From the NCBI RefSeq assembly GCF_028554725.1, contig NC_071670.1, forward strand, positions 73,941,001-74,005,000: a stretch of DNA of 64,000 nt. The letters are read 5' to 3'. Positions 24,101-36,000 of this stretch are shown in pieces; positions within the stretch are counted from its first letter, which is position 1, and each line of letters opens with the position of its first letter. Both the position numbers and the translations under genes were made by a program. This stretch comes from Zeugodacus cucurbitae (Eukaryota; Arthropoda; Insecta; Diptera; Tephritidae). The notes under the pieces were generated by a model. The model made no database searches, was not told the origin of the DNA, and saw only the letters and a list, made by a program, of their open reading frames with translations.

Positions 24101-27100
24101 TCGCCTGCATGAAACCTTCAGGCAATACGACTGCTTTCGGCTTAATAACCTTTTTAACACTCTTTCTTTTTGGTAATTTAAAGACTTTATGAATTTCGTG
24201 ATGTTCTTCAACCGATTCAACATTGACGGTGAACTTAGGTTTTGGAGATGAGCCCGCTCTGGGTGTCGTTATGGATATCTCATCCTTCTCTTGAAGTACC
24301 GGAAGAAGAGGTGCATTTTCCACTTCAACGACAGCTGTAATTTTGTGCCTAATCTTTTTTCCCTTTTTCGATGCACGTTTCTTTGTTGATTGGCGATGTC
24401 CTTCCTCGGCCGCACTGTCGTGACTATCACGTCGTTCCAGATGAATAAGCTGGAAAGTACCAGATGCAGATTTTTGCAATTGATTGAGAATTTCCTGTTC
24501 CTGTTCTTGAATAAGTGAAGCTCGACGTCTTAGTTCGCCTGCGTTGAGGTCGTCGTCAATTTTGTCCGATGAAATATCCTCACATATATCATGGAACGTA
24601 GGACACTGGGGTATACTTAAGCGGCGGATGCTGTTATCAGCAGAATCCAAGTCCATTTCAATTATCAGCTCACTAGCCAGATGCTCTTTTGTTTCATCTT
24701 CATCCCTTACTACAGATTGCTGGCGCTGAGCTTTATTGAGATCATCGACCGAAGACTCCTGTATGAGATAACGTTCGCGTATCAAATCACCTGGTGACTT
24801 TTTGGAACTGTTCGCCGGCACTGTGGCCAATTCTTCAGCCAGCTTCTGGCGCCAACTAATGTGTGTCTCGTTAGGGTGTAAAGGCTCTATTGTGGGGAGA
24901 TCTTTGAACATTTTCGATTTGGGCTCAGGTGATTCGTCAGTACCAGAAGATGTTGATTTTGTGTTACGATTGCGATCTTTACTACGTGAACGAATTGTTG
25001 ATAGCCGAACTACAGGACGGTCCCTTTTAATGGTAGATAACCTTCCTTTATTCTCTTGAACTTTAGTGTCTTCCTTTGGTTCCACGCCATTGTTTTTCTT
25101 ATCCTTCTTCTTCTCCTTACTGCTCCGCTTACTTTCACTATCCAGCTTCTCTTGTTTTTCTTTTTCGTGATCATCCCTGTGATGCGGATATCGCTTTGAA
25201 GAGACATCAATGTCTGCCGTATTGATGAGTATCGGGCGGGGTGGTATGTATTTTGTTGCAGTTGTAGACGAGGTGGGAGTGTATGGCGAAATTTTCGGCG
25301 ATTGTATTCGTGTCAACGGTAAAAGGCCACCGTGTCTGGAACTAATGAGGGGAGAAGTCTCGGTAATGGTTGACAGCTTCGGTTGATATCGGGATGCCAA
25401 GCTGTGTGTCGAGGTGTAAGTGGGAGACCGCGGTGGCGCCAAAGGCAGTGTATAGCTACCGCCGAAAGTGCGATTGTAGGTGGAGGAGTAGGGAGCGTAC
25501 GAACTGCTCGAAGAGCTCGCCCCATATAGGCCCGGTGTGTAGTAAGGGGCATAGAGTTGACTGCTACCACCGCTATAATAATAGCCCTGATCCGTGTAGA
25601 GCGGCATGGTGTAGTCCCGTATGCTTAGCGAGTAGTTATTGAACTGAACTTGTTCGAATTATTTCACTACAATAATGGTGTGTTATGCTAAGAATACCGT
25701 CTGTTAATATTATATTGCTTCTTTTGACACTTTTATTGGGGTATTTGCACACTTTTAAAATTTATTTTATTCTGGATTGTTTGTTCTAATACAAATGAGT
25801 TTATTTTTAGCATCACCTCGAGAAACGCGCGACAGAGCTCTCACGTTCGACTGCGACGGTGACTGTCGTCATTTTCCGAAGATGTGTGTGTTTTACTTAG
25901 AAAGTTTACTAAAATTTTCAAAGAGATTACTATATTTTTTTTCTTATGCCGTTTGTTATTGTTTTTTTTTTCTTTGTGGTCCAACAAAAGTTTACTTTCA
26001 TTCGAACATGGACCCGTTACTCATGCACATTCACACACACGCCAGCATATGCCGTGCGATTAATAAAGTTCTTTGTTCTTCTCACGAAGGCTTTAAATTA
26101 TTCTTGCCGGAAGATATGAGCATTTATTATGTCTATTATTTTACGGCGTTCACGTGTGCCAAATGTGTGTTTTACAGTTCCTCTGACGCTGTGACTCACT
26201 TTCGCTTTTATAGTTGTGCAATGTGCCATTTTAATTGCAGACATTACGGTATAATGTAGAGTAACTTAATTGTCATCCAAACGGTTAGTTGGCGACAGGT
26301 GGAGGTCAAATGCGCGATCTCAATGATCATATAATAATTTCCGATATTCCATATTTAATGATATTTTTAATTATTTCATTTTTTGCTTTTTGGTTTGAAT
26401 TTTTTTTATGCATTTTTTTTCTGAATGCGCAATTTGTTAAAAAATAAAAGAAAAAATTAATAAAAACGCATAACCTCGAACCTGCATGAACTCAGCGTGA
26501 AATAGCGGGACTTTTATCGGAATTCTAGATAAATTATTGATATCCACTCGTTCCTTTATGTATTTTCTTTTAAAAGCAAAAAAAAAAAACATTAACAAAA
26601 GCTGAAAATATTAAACTAACAAACAAACAACAGTGTATATTTCCCGTTATTCAGCCAAATGCTAACTAAAAAATGGCGCAAGAGCTTAGGACACCAGCCA
26701 ATATTGTGGCGCATGACGTAAGAGGTTTTCTGCAATTTTCTAGTGTTTTCTTCAAGCATTCCAACGTAAAATGATTTTCGTTGCTTCGCTACTTCATAAT
26801 TATGCATTAAAATGTAGTTTAGATTTAGTTGGATTAATTAATTTTAATCACAGCGACAGAGGAATGAACAATTACGACACACACACACACACAAACACTC
26901 AGGTATGAATATGGCCTATGCTTGAAGTATTACGCGATTATTAGAATTTTCCAATGCTAGAGCGCACCGCGAACCGCTTGGCAGGAAGCTGCCACAATAA
27001 CTGCGGCGGCCGTCGAGGCTTTCCTGGTGCTGAGCCGTTCGTGCTCGAGAGATCGCCTTCGACACGTTGACTACGACAGCGCGGCCGCCAGACGCACTCA

Positions 27101-30100
27101 GCCACCCAGCTGACACACACGACGCGCCGCCAAATGAATGTTCCAAGATGCGAAAATACGCAAATGAATGTTTGTTCGAGCATTTCATTTCGTCTATTAG
27201 ACGTGCCTCTACATGTGTTTGTACCCATATGTCTGCCTCTGTTTGAATACAGAATACAGCCATGAGCACCAGCACACATGGGTGTTTGGGAAAATTAGCC
27301 TAAGTGTTTTATAAATGGCATAAGCGTACACTCACGGCGCTCCGACGTTCCGTCCGCGGTGCGCTAGAAGGAATCATCAACGAATGTGATCGCCGGCGAA
27401 GGAGGCGAGGCGACGAGGCGGCGGACCCAACGCGTAGTGGTTGTGGTAAATCGAGAGAAAAACGCAAAATATTGTTTACTAATAAGCATATGTGCATGTC
27501 CCTAACTCGACAACTCGTGACTTGTCGTGCCTCGAAGATGAATCTGCAAAAGGCATTTATGTACAAACCAAATGAAAATGCGCCACTCTCAGATACGGCT
27601 AGAGACCAAAGGGCCTAGTGCTTTAGCCGCTGTAGTAATATCAACAACCTCAAATATTGTTTGGTACTCACAAGAAGTAAATTCGCTTTGAGGATCGTGA
27701 CGCTCGTACGTGCGCCACCGAAAATATGCCGAGAATTCGTTAATAATTTGCAGTTGGCCGGCTTCTTCAGAAACTATTGCAGCCGTGTAATGCTAGCGTC
27801 AACGTCACTGTGACGTCTAAGAATATCTGAATGTTTAATCGGTGCTGCATTCCATGTAAGATCGCTGGCCGCGCCTCACCGTTCGCCTCCTCCACGAACT
27901 TGTCAGCAATCATGCCAATCTAAACACACCTACATACGTACGCATACATATGTACATACAAATACACGCCAATGCTGTGCTTATGCTCACTCACAGTGAC
28001 GTCCAACATTCTGCGTTGCCGATCGGAGATGCTGTTGTTATATATACATATGAATATGTATATGAGTATGTATAGATTAGCATTGCGATGGCGATGGTGA
28101 TCACGACATCGTCTCATAAATTAACGGAATATGAGGCAACCGAATGTGCGCGATTAGTTTATTTCCGTGCTAATCCTGACCGTTTGTTTTCCGAGCATCG
28201 TCAGTGGAAGAGACAATTTTAACAGAAGACTCTATGTGTTGCTACGAGTATGTTGTTGTATGATAATAAACAAGAAACGGACTAATTCCTGTTTATTCGG
28301 CTGTTGATGCCGATTGAATGGTGATTTAGCAAAGTCAATATTTAAGGGTGATTGAGTGGTGCCAGCAACAACAACAAAAAGACAATTCATAAATAATAGG
28401 TTTTTAAAGTAATGAAATCGAATTCACTTCAACTTGACGATTTATTGATCGAACAATTTGAACCGTGTAAGAAACCAAGCTGGTACCAATCAGCAGTTAT
28501 CAGGCACAACCTTTTACCACTATCCTTTAGTTTTTGGTATGGGTCATGCTCTCCGTTAAATCTCTTGCATTTCTTCTTCCGGAGTTTCTTCCAAAAAATA
28601 AACATATTTTATTTTGTACAACATTTATGTAAACATTATGTCATATATGTATATATGTACATGTTTGCACACTTGCACACACTGATTCCGAAGGGACAAG
28701 GTTAGGTTAGGTTCAAAAGCAGCCCCTCGCGACACCTGTACCACTTGGACACTTGGACACTTGGACAACTAAAGCAGTCGGTATCAAATGACTCCAGAGT
28801 ATGAACCGCAAAGAATACGCTTCTGTATCGCTGAAGCGCTTTGAGGCTATCATGATTTTTACGAACGAAGAGTTCGGTTAGTTCGCTAAAGATATAGCTA
28901 CCGAGAGAGAAGGGATGCACTACTAGGAGCAATAATATTTTGATGAACCCAGGACTTTGTTTGAAACACCAAATTCGTTTTTGGGAACAACTATATACCA
29001 ACTATGGTTCAAAGAAAAGGAATAAAGTCAAATATAAGGGGGGAGATCATAACTTTGAATGTGGAAAGATCTGCTCCAATTTGACTCATAATTTTAAAGT
29101 AAATAAGTTACGAAATTCAAAATGACTTTCAATGGTAAGTGAGTGTGGCAGTAGTTCAATTTTATATTCAAAAAGTGACAAACAAACATAATGAAATTGC
29201 TTCGGCACAAATTTTTTCTATCGGCCAAGTATGTAGTGGAATATGAAATTTCTTGATTGGGCGATTCATAGTCCCAAGGAACAAGTTTGATCTAGAAAGA
29301 ACCGTTAGGTGAACAAAACTATTATACCCTGTGCTACATGTTGCGAGAACATAATATTCCAATAACTTTGATTTGTCTAAAATTGCCTTCACCGCTACAG
29401 CTAAATCCTTACAGAAATAGAGCAGTGCGAACCCATAACTTGTGGAGATTCGTACTTCTTAAATATATCTATTTCGGAGAAGTATTTGAAGATCACCTAT
29501 CTGGGCTGACAATGAGTGTCACCATTTTCAAATCGGCAGTTGTTCTTACAAAATATTGACTCTCAAAATATTGCGATGGGAGGTCATAATTGAATTGTGA
29601 CTATTGATTTGTCATTTAATTCTTTGATTTATATGATATAAGATCGCCTAGCATCTGGATCAATCCTTAATATAAAGAAGAGGAATAAACATTTAAAAGA
29701 CATTATTACAAACAATTCAAATATTCAGTGATGCGTTACAAAATACTATAACTCGATTAGTAATTGCCTTGAAAATGAGAATTGCGGGCCGTCAAAATAT
29801 AGGTTAAATATATTTAACATTTTCGTTACAAACGCTAGAAACAAATTTATTTGGCAAAAATATATATTTTACGGTCTCTGTTTCAGCCAAAAGAGCATAC
29901 AAATTACGATATTAAGTTGTTTCCTCTGTCAGGCAAGGTTTGTGTCTGAAATAATGCAGACGTTTGTACTAGTTGCCACTAGATAGCGCTGATATCGGAG
30001 ACTGACGTTTGATTACAGCTAACAAAAGCCAATTATTCAGTGCGCTTATCAAAAGTTTCGCTTCTGGACATATATTAAAATAAAATTCGATTTCGAAATG

Positions 30101-31153
30101 TGTAACGACACTCACCTTCACATTTGAGGCCCTGTATGAAGAAGCCGGCCATAAGGGAACCGCAGTGATCGCAAAATGTGGGGGACATGAACGTATAGGG
30201 CTTGAAACGGTGAGGCATATCGATCTTGAAGCGTTCGCGCAGCAGCTGAAACAGTTGGAATGCAAAATGTTGAGAGGTGAATGAGAAGATCTGTCAGTTT
30301 GTGTGATTGTTTCACTTACAATTGTGCTGGCCGAATTGAAGACAGAGCCGGAACATTTGCTGAGAAGCTTCTCATGGCACTTCTTGTGTACGGCTGTTTG
30401 GCAAGCTGTAGGCGTTATGAAATATATTAGAACAGTTAACGGTTTTCAAAAGCATCGCTTACTTATACACTGATAACCCTTCTTGCCGAATCCCCAAACG
30501 AAAAGGTTACAAAACGCACAGAAAGTTGGTTGTCGGAAGAATTTCGCAACAAACCGATGCCCGTTGTAGTCGTGAGTTCTGATGACAATTGAATCAATAT
30601 TAAAGACATGGAATTTTGTGATAGGAGAGTTTCTTAAGGAGATAATATTATCTTACTTGAGGTGTTTGATGGCGCCGCGCCGGTTTGTGATGCTGCGTGG
30701 CCGTGTTCGTTTGTCCGTATAATCACCGACAGCGCTGTGCTCTAATTCGTGCTCGTAAAACTGAGCATAGGCTTTCTCCTTGGAGTGTTGCCGCGGCAGT
30801 TCGTAGGAATGCGACTTGTGACAACTAAAATTGCTGCGATCGCCGTAGTATTCGCGATCCCGATCTCTATCTCTGTCCCGATCTTTATCCCAGCCCCTGT
30901 TTCTGTCCCAATCATGGACACGCCCATTCCCTCTGGGCGGCGATTGTTTGTAGTGTGTCTGAAAGGAATGGAATGATCATTTATAAATTTCTAATTCGGA
31001 TTTTGAGGTTGTAGCGAAATACTTTACATCCCATTCATATTGTTGTTGCTGTTGTAAATTGTGGTGCTTATGAGAGGAGCGTGATGACCCCTTCTGATTG
31101 TTGTTGTGGCCACTGGCTTTCGGTTTTCGCACTTGGGCGCGTGTGAACATCAT
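15145..31153 (-). CDS. Pkcdelta: Novel protein kinase C, delta type (676 aa, 14 coding exons)
   Basis: Diacylglycerol-responsive Ser/Thr kinase of the cytosol and membranes. Exons in transcript order: 31153-31028, 30958-30657, 30578-30463, 30405-30320, 30245-30116, 20295-20194, 18579-18496, 17724-17588, 17515-17342, 16183-16029, 15968-15821, 15749-15570, 15508-15368, 15294-15145. The total is 2031 nt, with every splice site and phase consistent. The N-terminus is basic, Gln/His-rich, then an Arg/Asp run (about residues 42-145). C1A starts HRFVAKFFRQPTFCAFC; C1B starts HRFKPYTFMSPTFCDHC and ends NLCGVNQKL, a delta hallmark. The kinase has GKGSFGK, AVKCLKK, YRDLKLDN, DFGMC, SFCGTPDYMAPE, a turn motif RLTPIEK and a hydrophobic motif FLGFTY. 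No C2-like domain is seen at the N-terminus. The frame stays open 5' of the chosen ATG to an acceptor at 31193, so more N-terminal coding exons are possible. Confidence 0.9.
18496..18579 (-). other. Symmetric cassette exon of PKC-delta (28 residues, hinge)
   Basis: The 84-nt exon is flanked by phase-1 introns and encodes AREARESSSTPPSSNPAYKI plus EANEEQD, a Ser/Pro-rich hinge between C1B and the kinase domain. Its removal keeps the frame (20194 could join 17724 directly), so it may be optional. Confidence 0.5.
21530..21570. repeat. AT/TATG microsatellite
   Basis: A run of alternating AT with TATATG interruptions directly downstream of the large exon donor sites. It lies in intron sequence. 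Confidence 0.8.
21695..25607 (-). CDS. Large open exon inside the PKC-delta C1B intron; likely alternative 5' exon of a long PKC-delta isoform
   Basis: A single frame of 1304 codons begins with ATG at 25607 and stays open to a strong donor CTTG|GTAAGT (exon end 21695); a weaker AACA|GTAAAAA donor lies at 21590. Both are phase 1 and fit the phase-1 acceptors at 20295 and 18579, giving predicted proteins of about 1.7k residues. Low-complexity, probably disordered chain: Tyr/Ser-rich start (YYYSGGSSQLYAPYYTPGLY), Lys/Glu-rich stretch near residues 150-170, a SWRQKLAEELATVP block near 250, long Thr/Ala/Lys/Pro-rich middle, then an acidic DSDDESGDSDESG segment beside a basic KKKLRQRRKKEK patch. 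No catalytic domain is present. Same strand as the kinase, without a good stop before the donor, which favours an isoform exon over a separate nested gene. No homologue is recognised with certainty. Confidence 0.6.
28699..28766. repeat. TTAGG-like short run and 8-bp tandem array
   Basis: AGGTTAGGTTAGGTT at 28699-28713 is followed by three perfect ACTTGGAC units at 28743-28766. Both are short simple repeats in a PKC-delta intron. Confidence 0.75.
29287..29350 (-). repeat. Fragment of dispersed repeat (GTTTTGTTCACCTAACGGTT family), copy B
   Basis: On the minus strand it reads TCTCGCAACATGTAGCACAG, then GGTATAATAGTTTTG and TTCACCTAACGGTTCTTTC. This closely matches copy A near 13516. The fragment is inverted relative to copy A, and its inner boundary is unclear. 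Confidence 0.6.
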
Positions 31154-31539
31154 CTTTGCGCCGTTGTTGTTGTCTTTATGGGATAAGCAATTTCTAAGAG
31201 GTAACTTCAACTCGGGAGATTGTTATTTACTATTTATTAAAGGCAACTGCATTACATACGTCCTTTCCAGCGACCTGAAGAACATACGTATATTATTAGA
31301 GTCAAGTGTTAAAAGGTGAAATTGTAAATAAATATTAAATTTTCGAATCACAAGCTCTTTATATTAACTGCTGGCAGCTGCAGGCTTTTTGGGAGAGAAA
31401 GAATGTCAAAAATGGCAAGTTACTCTCACAGCTCTCTGTTGGTCAAATTAAAATTTCTAAACACTGTGTATGAGATGACTCAAGGTCACTTAAACACAGT
31501 AACCCGCTGAGCGCAAAGAAGTGACTTAGCCATTAATCC

Positions 31540-32190
31540 CTGCAATGTCTCCCCTCATTGAGAGGCTCCAGTCTGCAACCCGTGGACAAGGTGAAATACC
31601 TGGGACTTATCCTAAACAGGAAGCTCTCGTGGAAGTCAAACATTGAGGACAGAGTGAGAAAGTAGCCCTTTACTGCTGTAGATGGGCTATTGGAAAATAT
31701 AGGAATAAAAAGTGGGGCTCTCAACAACAGTGGTTTCATGGATCTATGAAACCATTGTTAAACCAACACTGTTCTATGGAGTTGTCGTCTGGTGGGAGCC
31801 GCTCTCTGGACACGCTCAAGCTGTTTAGCGAGTGTAGTATTCGAATCTGCGGAGCCCTAAGAACAACACCAACCATGGCTCTAAATACCATTTTCAGTGT
31901 TACACCTGTGGATGTTGCAGGTCGGAATTTTCTGTTGGAAGCTCTCAATTAACTCCAGTTTTCGGCTGCCAGACCATTGCAGCGTCATTCAGGAGGTAGC
32001 TGCCATCAAAGTAGCAGTCCAAGCACTTCTTCCTTCAATGTCCAGCATTTGCCAGACTTAGTTTAAAGCATCTCGGTAGGCATATCTTCGGCGAACCCAG
32101 CGAAGTGACTGGAATCGACCTTAGCCGACTTAAGAACTTTATTATTGAGTCCAAGCTCTTTGTCGCAACAAAAGGTTAGTTATCCGTTAG
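31540..32190 (+). pseudogene. Degenerate non-LTR retrotransposon pol fragment (RT thumb to pre-RNase H region)
   Basis: Split over frames with stops and small indels. KVKYLGLILNRKLSWKSNIE (about 31588-31650) matches the RT C-terminal VKYLGv.LD.kL.W...I pattern. It is followed by ALYCCRWAIG, then WIYETIVKPTLFYGVVVWW (about 31738-31796) and, in another frame, CGALRTTPTMALNTIFSVTP (about 31849-31908). These are ordered as in Jockey/I-like elements. The element is truncated at both ends and broken in several places, so it is inactive. It lies 5' of the first recognised PKC-delta coding exon. Confidence 0.75.
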
Positions 32191-32199
32191 GAGTTTTTC

Positions 32200-35100
32200 C
32201 GGGTGTGACAAATTTAATTATGGAAAATGCAAACTATAGATCTTTCAACACTTCAAAATCTGCATATAAAATAAATAAGTAGAAGAAGGTAATTAAACTA
32301 ATGAAGGCTTAGTTTGGGGCAATATCGAACCTTAAATATTCTAGCGAATTATAAAAACGAAAAAAGTTAAAACTATATATGCTTGATATAGGGGAAGATG
32401 GGGGCCAAAGTCATACATTTTTGTTATCAAGCTGTGGTTGAGGTGCCATTTTGGCTAATTACAGAGCATTAATTACCTTATCATAGAAATAACAATATTT
32501 TCCCATCATATAAATCTTATCAAAGGAAATCTTATCATGGCTACTTTACATATAAAACCCACTTTACAAATAATGAGTTTTTAGAGCCTATTTCAGAGAA
32601 ATGGAAACCAATTTGTTTATTGAGTTCTAATTATTTATTATTATTAATTACAACTCACCTGTCAGCGGAAGAGGGAGACTGCGGAATGGGCTGAATAGTA
32701 GTCAGTGGAAACTTGGTAGTTCAATATATTTTATGGTAACAAAGGTTGTACAGGGTGCTCCGTTGAAATTGTGCTAACAAATCTTCACAATTAATGCCCG
32801 ATTTTCCTAATCAGTGGAGCGTGTTTTCCTTAAGCGTCTTATTTCCGCTGCTGTTTCAGTGTTTGCTTTGTTGTTATTTTATTTATTTGTTGTTTTTTCG
32901 TGTTTGTTTTCTGTGGTTTTTGTGCGATTTCCAAATCAAAGCAGAAAGCTTTCAATTGTCCGTGCGAATATTTTATTGAAGGTGGAAAATTAATGAGTGT
33001 GCGGAAATGTTTATTGAGATTTCTCATCACTGCACGGTTCAGTTCTGAAACAGTTTCCAAATTGTAACAAATACAGGCAGAAATTTTAATTTTAGATGAA
33101 TGGAAAAACTTAAATAATAAGTTTGCAATTAGCAAACGCTTTCAGTTGGATTAAAAATTAAATACATATTAATATATCACTGTATTAGTGGGGTGCGTCA
33201 CCATTATAAAAGATTACAACACGAGGTATCTAGATTGAACAACAACAACAAGATCTGATTAAACAATTTTTTTAGAAGTAGGAATCCACTGAAATTGCAG
33301 TGGGCGCTTTTCAATTTGATTAAAGTAAATCAAAGAAATCAGCACATGAACTCATTTTTTTGGTTACGAAAACGGAAATCACTTTTAGAACACGTAGTCG
33401 GGTTATACAGATTATGCACCTCTTACGGTCGCTCAAGTACTAGTTTCAACCGTTACACCGAGTACGACAAGTCTGTGGTTATCTTCTAAAATCGCATTTT
33501 CCCTCTGGATCGAGGCTCATAGTTTCTTTTCCATTTCATTTGTAGAATCGCTTTGATACTGTTTGCGCCAGCAAAAACAGGACTGGCGTTAACTGTCAGT
33601 TTACGGTTTGTTTGTTTAGCGGATATCAGCGATAAAGGGTTATAGTTGTGGGGAGAGCCGCAACCACCAGCTAGACATTCCATAGAAGACACGCAGACTT
33701 TTGGGGCGAGAGTGTGCGCGAGCAAATAAGATACACCGACGTTAATTGGGCAAAACGCTCAGCATTCTGTGACTATACACCTTAATATTCGCTCTCTGTT
33801 TTAGTGTCTGTTTCCTGCCAGCTTTCACTACTTAATAGCATATAAATATGTATATATACAATATATATGTATATATGCACGATCTGTTTATATGTAAGAT
33901 CTTTGTACATATGTGTATGTACGCAGTTGAATAAATATTTTGATTTGCACGATTTATTCATGATGTGTATGTGTATATAATCGAGAATTTGTATAATTTA
34001 CTATTGCAATAAATTCACTATTATCCGCTATTGTAGGCTATGGTTTGATTGCTTTGTCTAGATTCACGGTACACGCACTATTTTCACAACTTTGCTGTTG
34101 TTTTTGTAAATTAATTGCAAGTTAACGATTTTATTAGCAAATTTACCAAATTTGAATAAAAAAAATATTCAATTTCACGCGCCCCGGTTATCGTTCTCCT
34201 CAACCGCGATTATTTTGGTAGCACTGGCATTGTTGTTGTTCGCTGGTTTTCAACACAATATAAACGAAATTCCTGAAATATTATTTTCCAGATGATATTT
34301 CACTCGTGCGTCGATGGCTACGTGAAGTAAATGTATGTGTATATATAGTGGCAAGATGCGACTGTGTGTGAAGGCCCTTGCTGGTATGCGTTCACTGTGA
34401 CGTCAGCTAGACTCCGATCATCTATATATATGTATATGTAGGCACACAATGTAAATGAGCACAAAGCACTCTGTTTGCATTTTAACTATGTATACAGAGC
34501 ACTGAATAACATAATCTTTTTGTAAACAAGTACATATATACCTTTATATATACTAATATAGACAGGTGGAACGACATTTACGATTATAAATTTGGCTTCG
34601 TTAACATTTCTCACTGCCTACAATGATCCACCTTTCACAAATGTCCTTAGTAAGTTATCTTGAATTAGTTCAAACACAACAACATCACTTCACTTTTCAC
34701 TACCCGATAGGCTTTACTAGGCGCGTTGTACACGTTCCCAACGGCCGCTGTTGGCCATGACGCGACGAGTTTCTTTTCCTTTCACTATAAATTTTTTTCC
34801 ACTTTTGCTTTGGCTTTTTTCTGCCTGGCCAATTTCCACTGTAGCAATAAAAGCAGCAACGCGCGCGTTTCAGTCTAAATCTCGCTGCCCAAACATATCT
34901 TTTTCACGGTTTTCCGCTTCTTCACACGTTCAAGCAAGAGCACACGAAGATGGCATCTGAAACGCCACGCTCGATTCTTTTGGCTCGGAGTGCGTTGATG
35001 TCCACTTTCAGTATAGTGCTCGGAGAGAAATAGAAATATTCTGGGCGATCTTTTGCAGAAAGTCTAATTGCTGTGTCCAAATACAGAATCGGGAGGCTCT

Positions 35101-36000
35101 TTGGAAAATGTCTCTCTCTTTCTATCTCTTATGGCGATTCAAATTGAAAAACCTCATAAATGCCTATGGAGCCTTCATAAACTTCTCACGACTAGTCTGA
35201 TGGCTTCCATTTGTTTATAAAATTCAGGAAAAATTACAGTGATCACAGATTCTTTTCTATGTCTACATATTGTAAGTTGTCTTGTGAGATCCAAAGCTGA
35301 TTGAAAATAGAGAAGTTTCTAAATATCTATGCGATACGATGGAATACTCACAAGCGTTTCGACTTTTCTCTCACGGTGGCCCTCAAACAAGTATTTCCAA
35401 AGGTCAGCGGAAAGTAAATAAGGTACTTGCTCTCCCGCTCTTGCTTATAAATGTGTAAATAGAAAGAGCGTGAATATATCACATTTTAATGGAGCAATCG
35501 AGTGGCAGTGCTTCAACGCTGTTGATTTAATCACCCCATGATTCAATTCTCTTTTATCACTTACCGTGCATAATATGAAACTATTGTCCACGTGCGGAAT
35601 TATGAATTCGACATTTATTGGCAAATATTTCAACACGCGCGCGGCTGCTCTTTGGCGTCCAGGTAAATAAAAGTAATTTTGTGAACTTTATGACAGAAGA
35701 CGCGGGCACAGCACCCTCCGACGCCAGGAAGTCTAGTAAATTAGCGAAGCTGACCCACTGATTGCCGCTGTAGCCGCATTAAGCGGAACAACAGCCCCGT
35801 CACTTACCCCCGGTGAATGGATGCTCGTCAGTGGCGAGCTGCCGTTGCTGTTGTTGCTGGGCTTACGTGTTGATGTGCTGCTGACAGCAGCAACAACTAC
35901 AACAAGCTCCAATAACACAACGAAGAAGAACAAACGGCACAACAACAAGTGATAAAATATTTAATGAGTGCGTATTTTCGGTGCTCTCGGAGATTCGGTG
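32200..36000. other. Non-coding region upstream of PKC-delta coding exons
   Basis: Probably holds PKC-delta 5' UTR exons and promoter, which I cannot place. Visible items: a TACAGGGTGCT motif at 32749, TA/TATG runs at 33840-33880 and about 34418-34440, and several T-rich tracts. No supported coding exon. Confidence 0.4.

Larger units (their letters stand above)
25650..30115. other. PKC-delta intron and presumptive promoter of the large exon
   Basis: Includes sequence 5' of the long exon, poly(T) and poly(A) tracts (25937-25975, 26400-26440, 26579-26590), a CA microsatellite (26877-26894) and a GC-richer segment at about 26950-27450 that could hold an alternative promoter or first exon. No coding exon is supported. 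Also contains an 8-bp array (28743-28766) and dispersed-repeat copy B. Confidence 0.45.

Noticed and set aside
28699..28713. AGGTTAGGTTAGGTT as insect telomeric repeat
   Set aside because: Under three units inside a gene intron. Flies lack TTAGG telomeres and the string is a common simple repeat.
34861..35020. TTTCAGTCT and TTTCAGTATAG as possible initiators of a plus-strand transcript
   Set aside because: No TATA or downstream coding exon on that strand supports them. The motif is too short to stand alone.
35733..35948. Minus-strand frame starting with a hydrophobic segment (LLLCRLFFFVVLLELVVVV)
   Set aside because: It has no ATG at its start (TTG only), no splice support, and the composition comes from CAA/CAG-rich DNA read in another frame.
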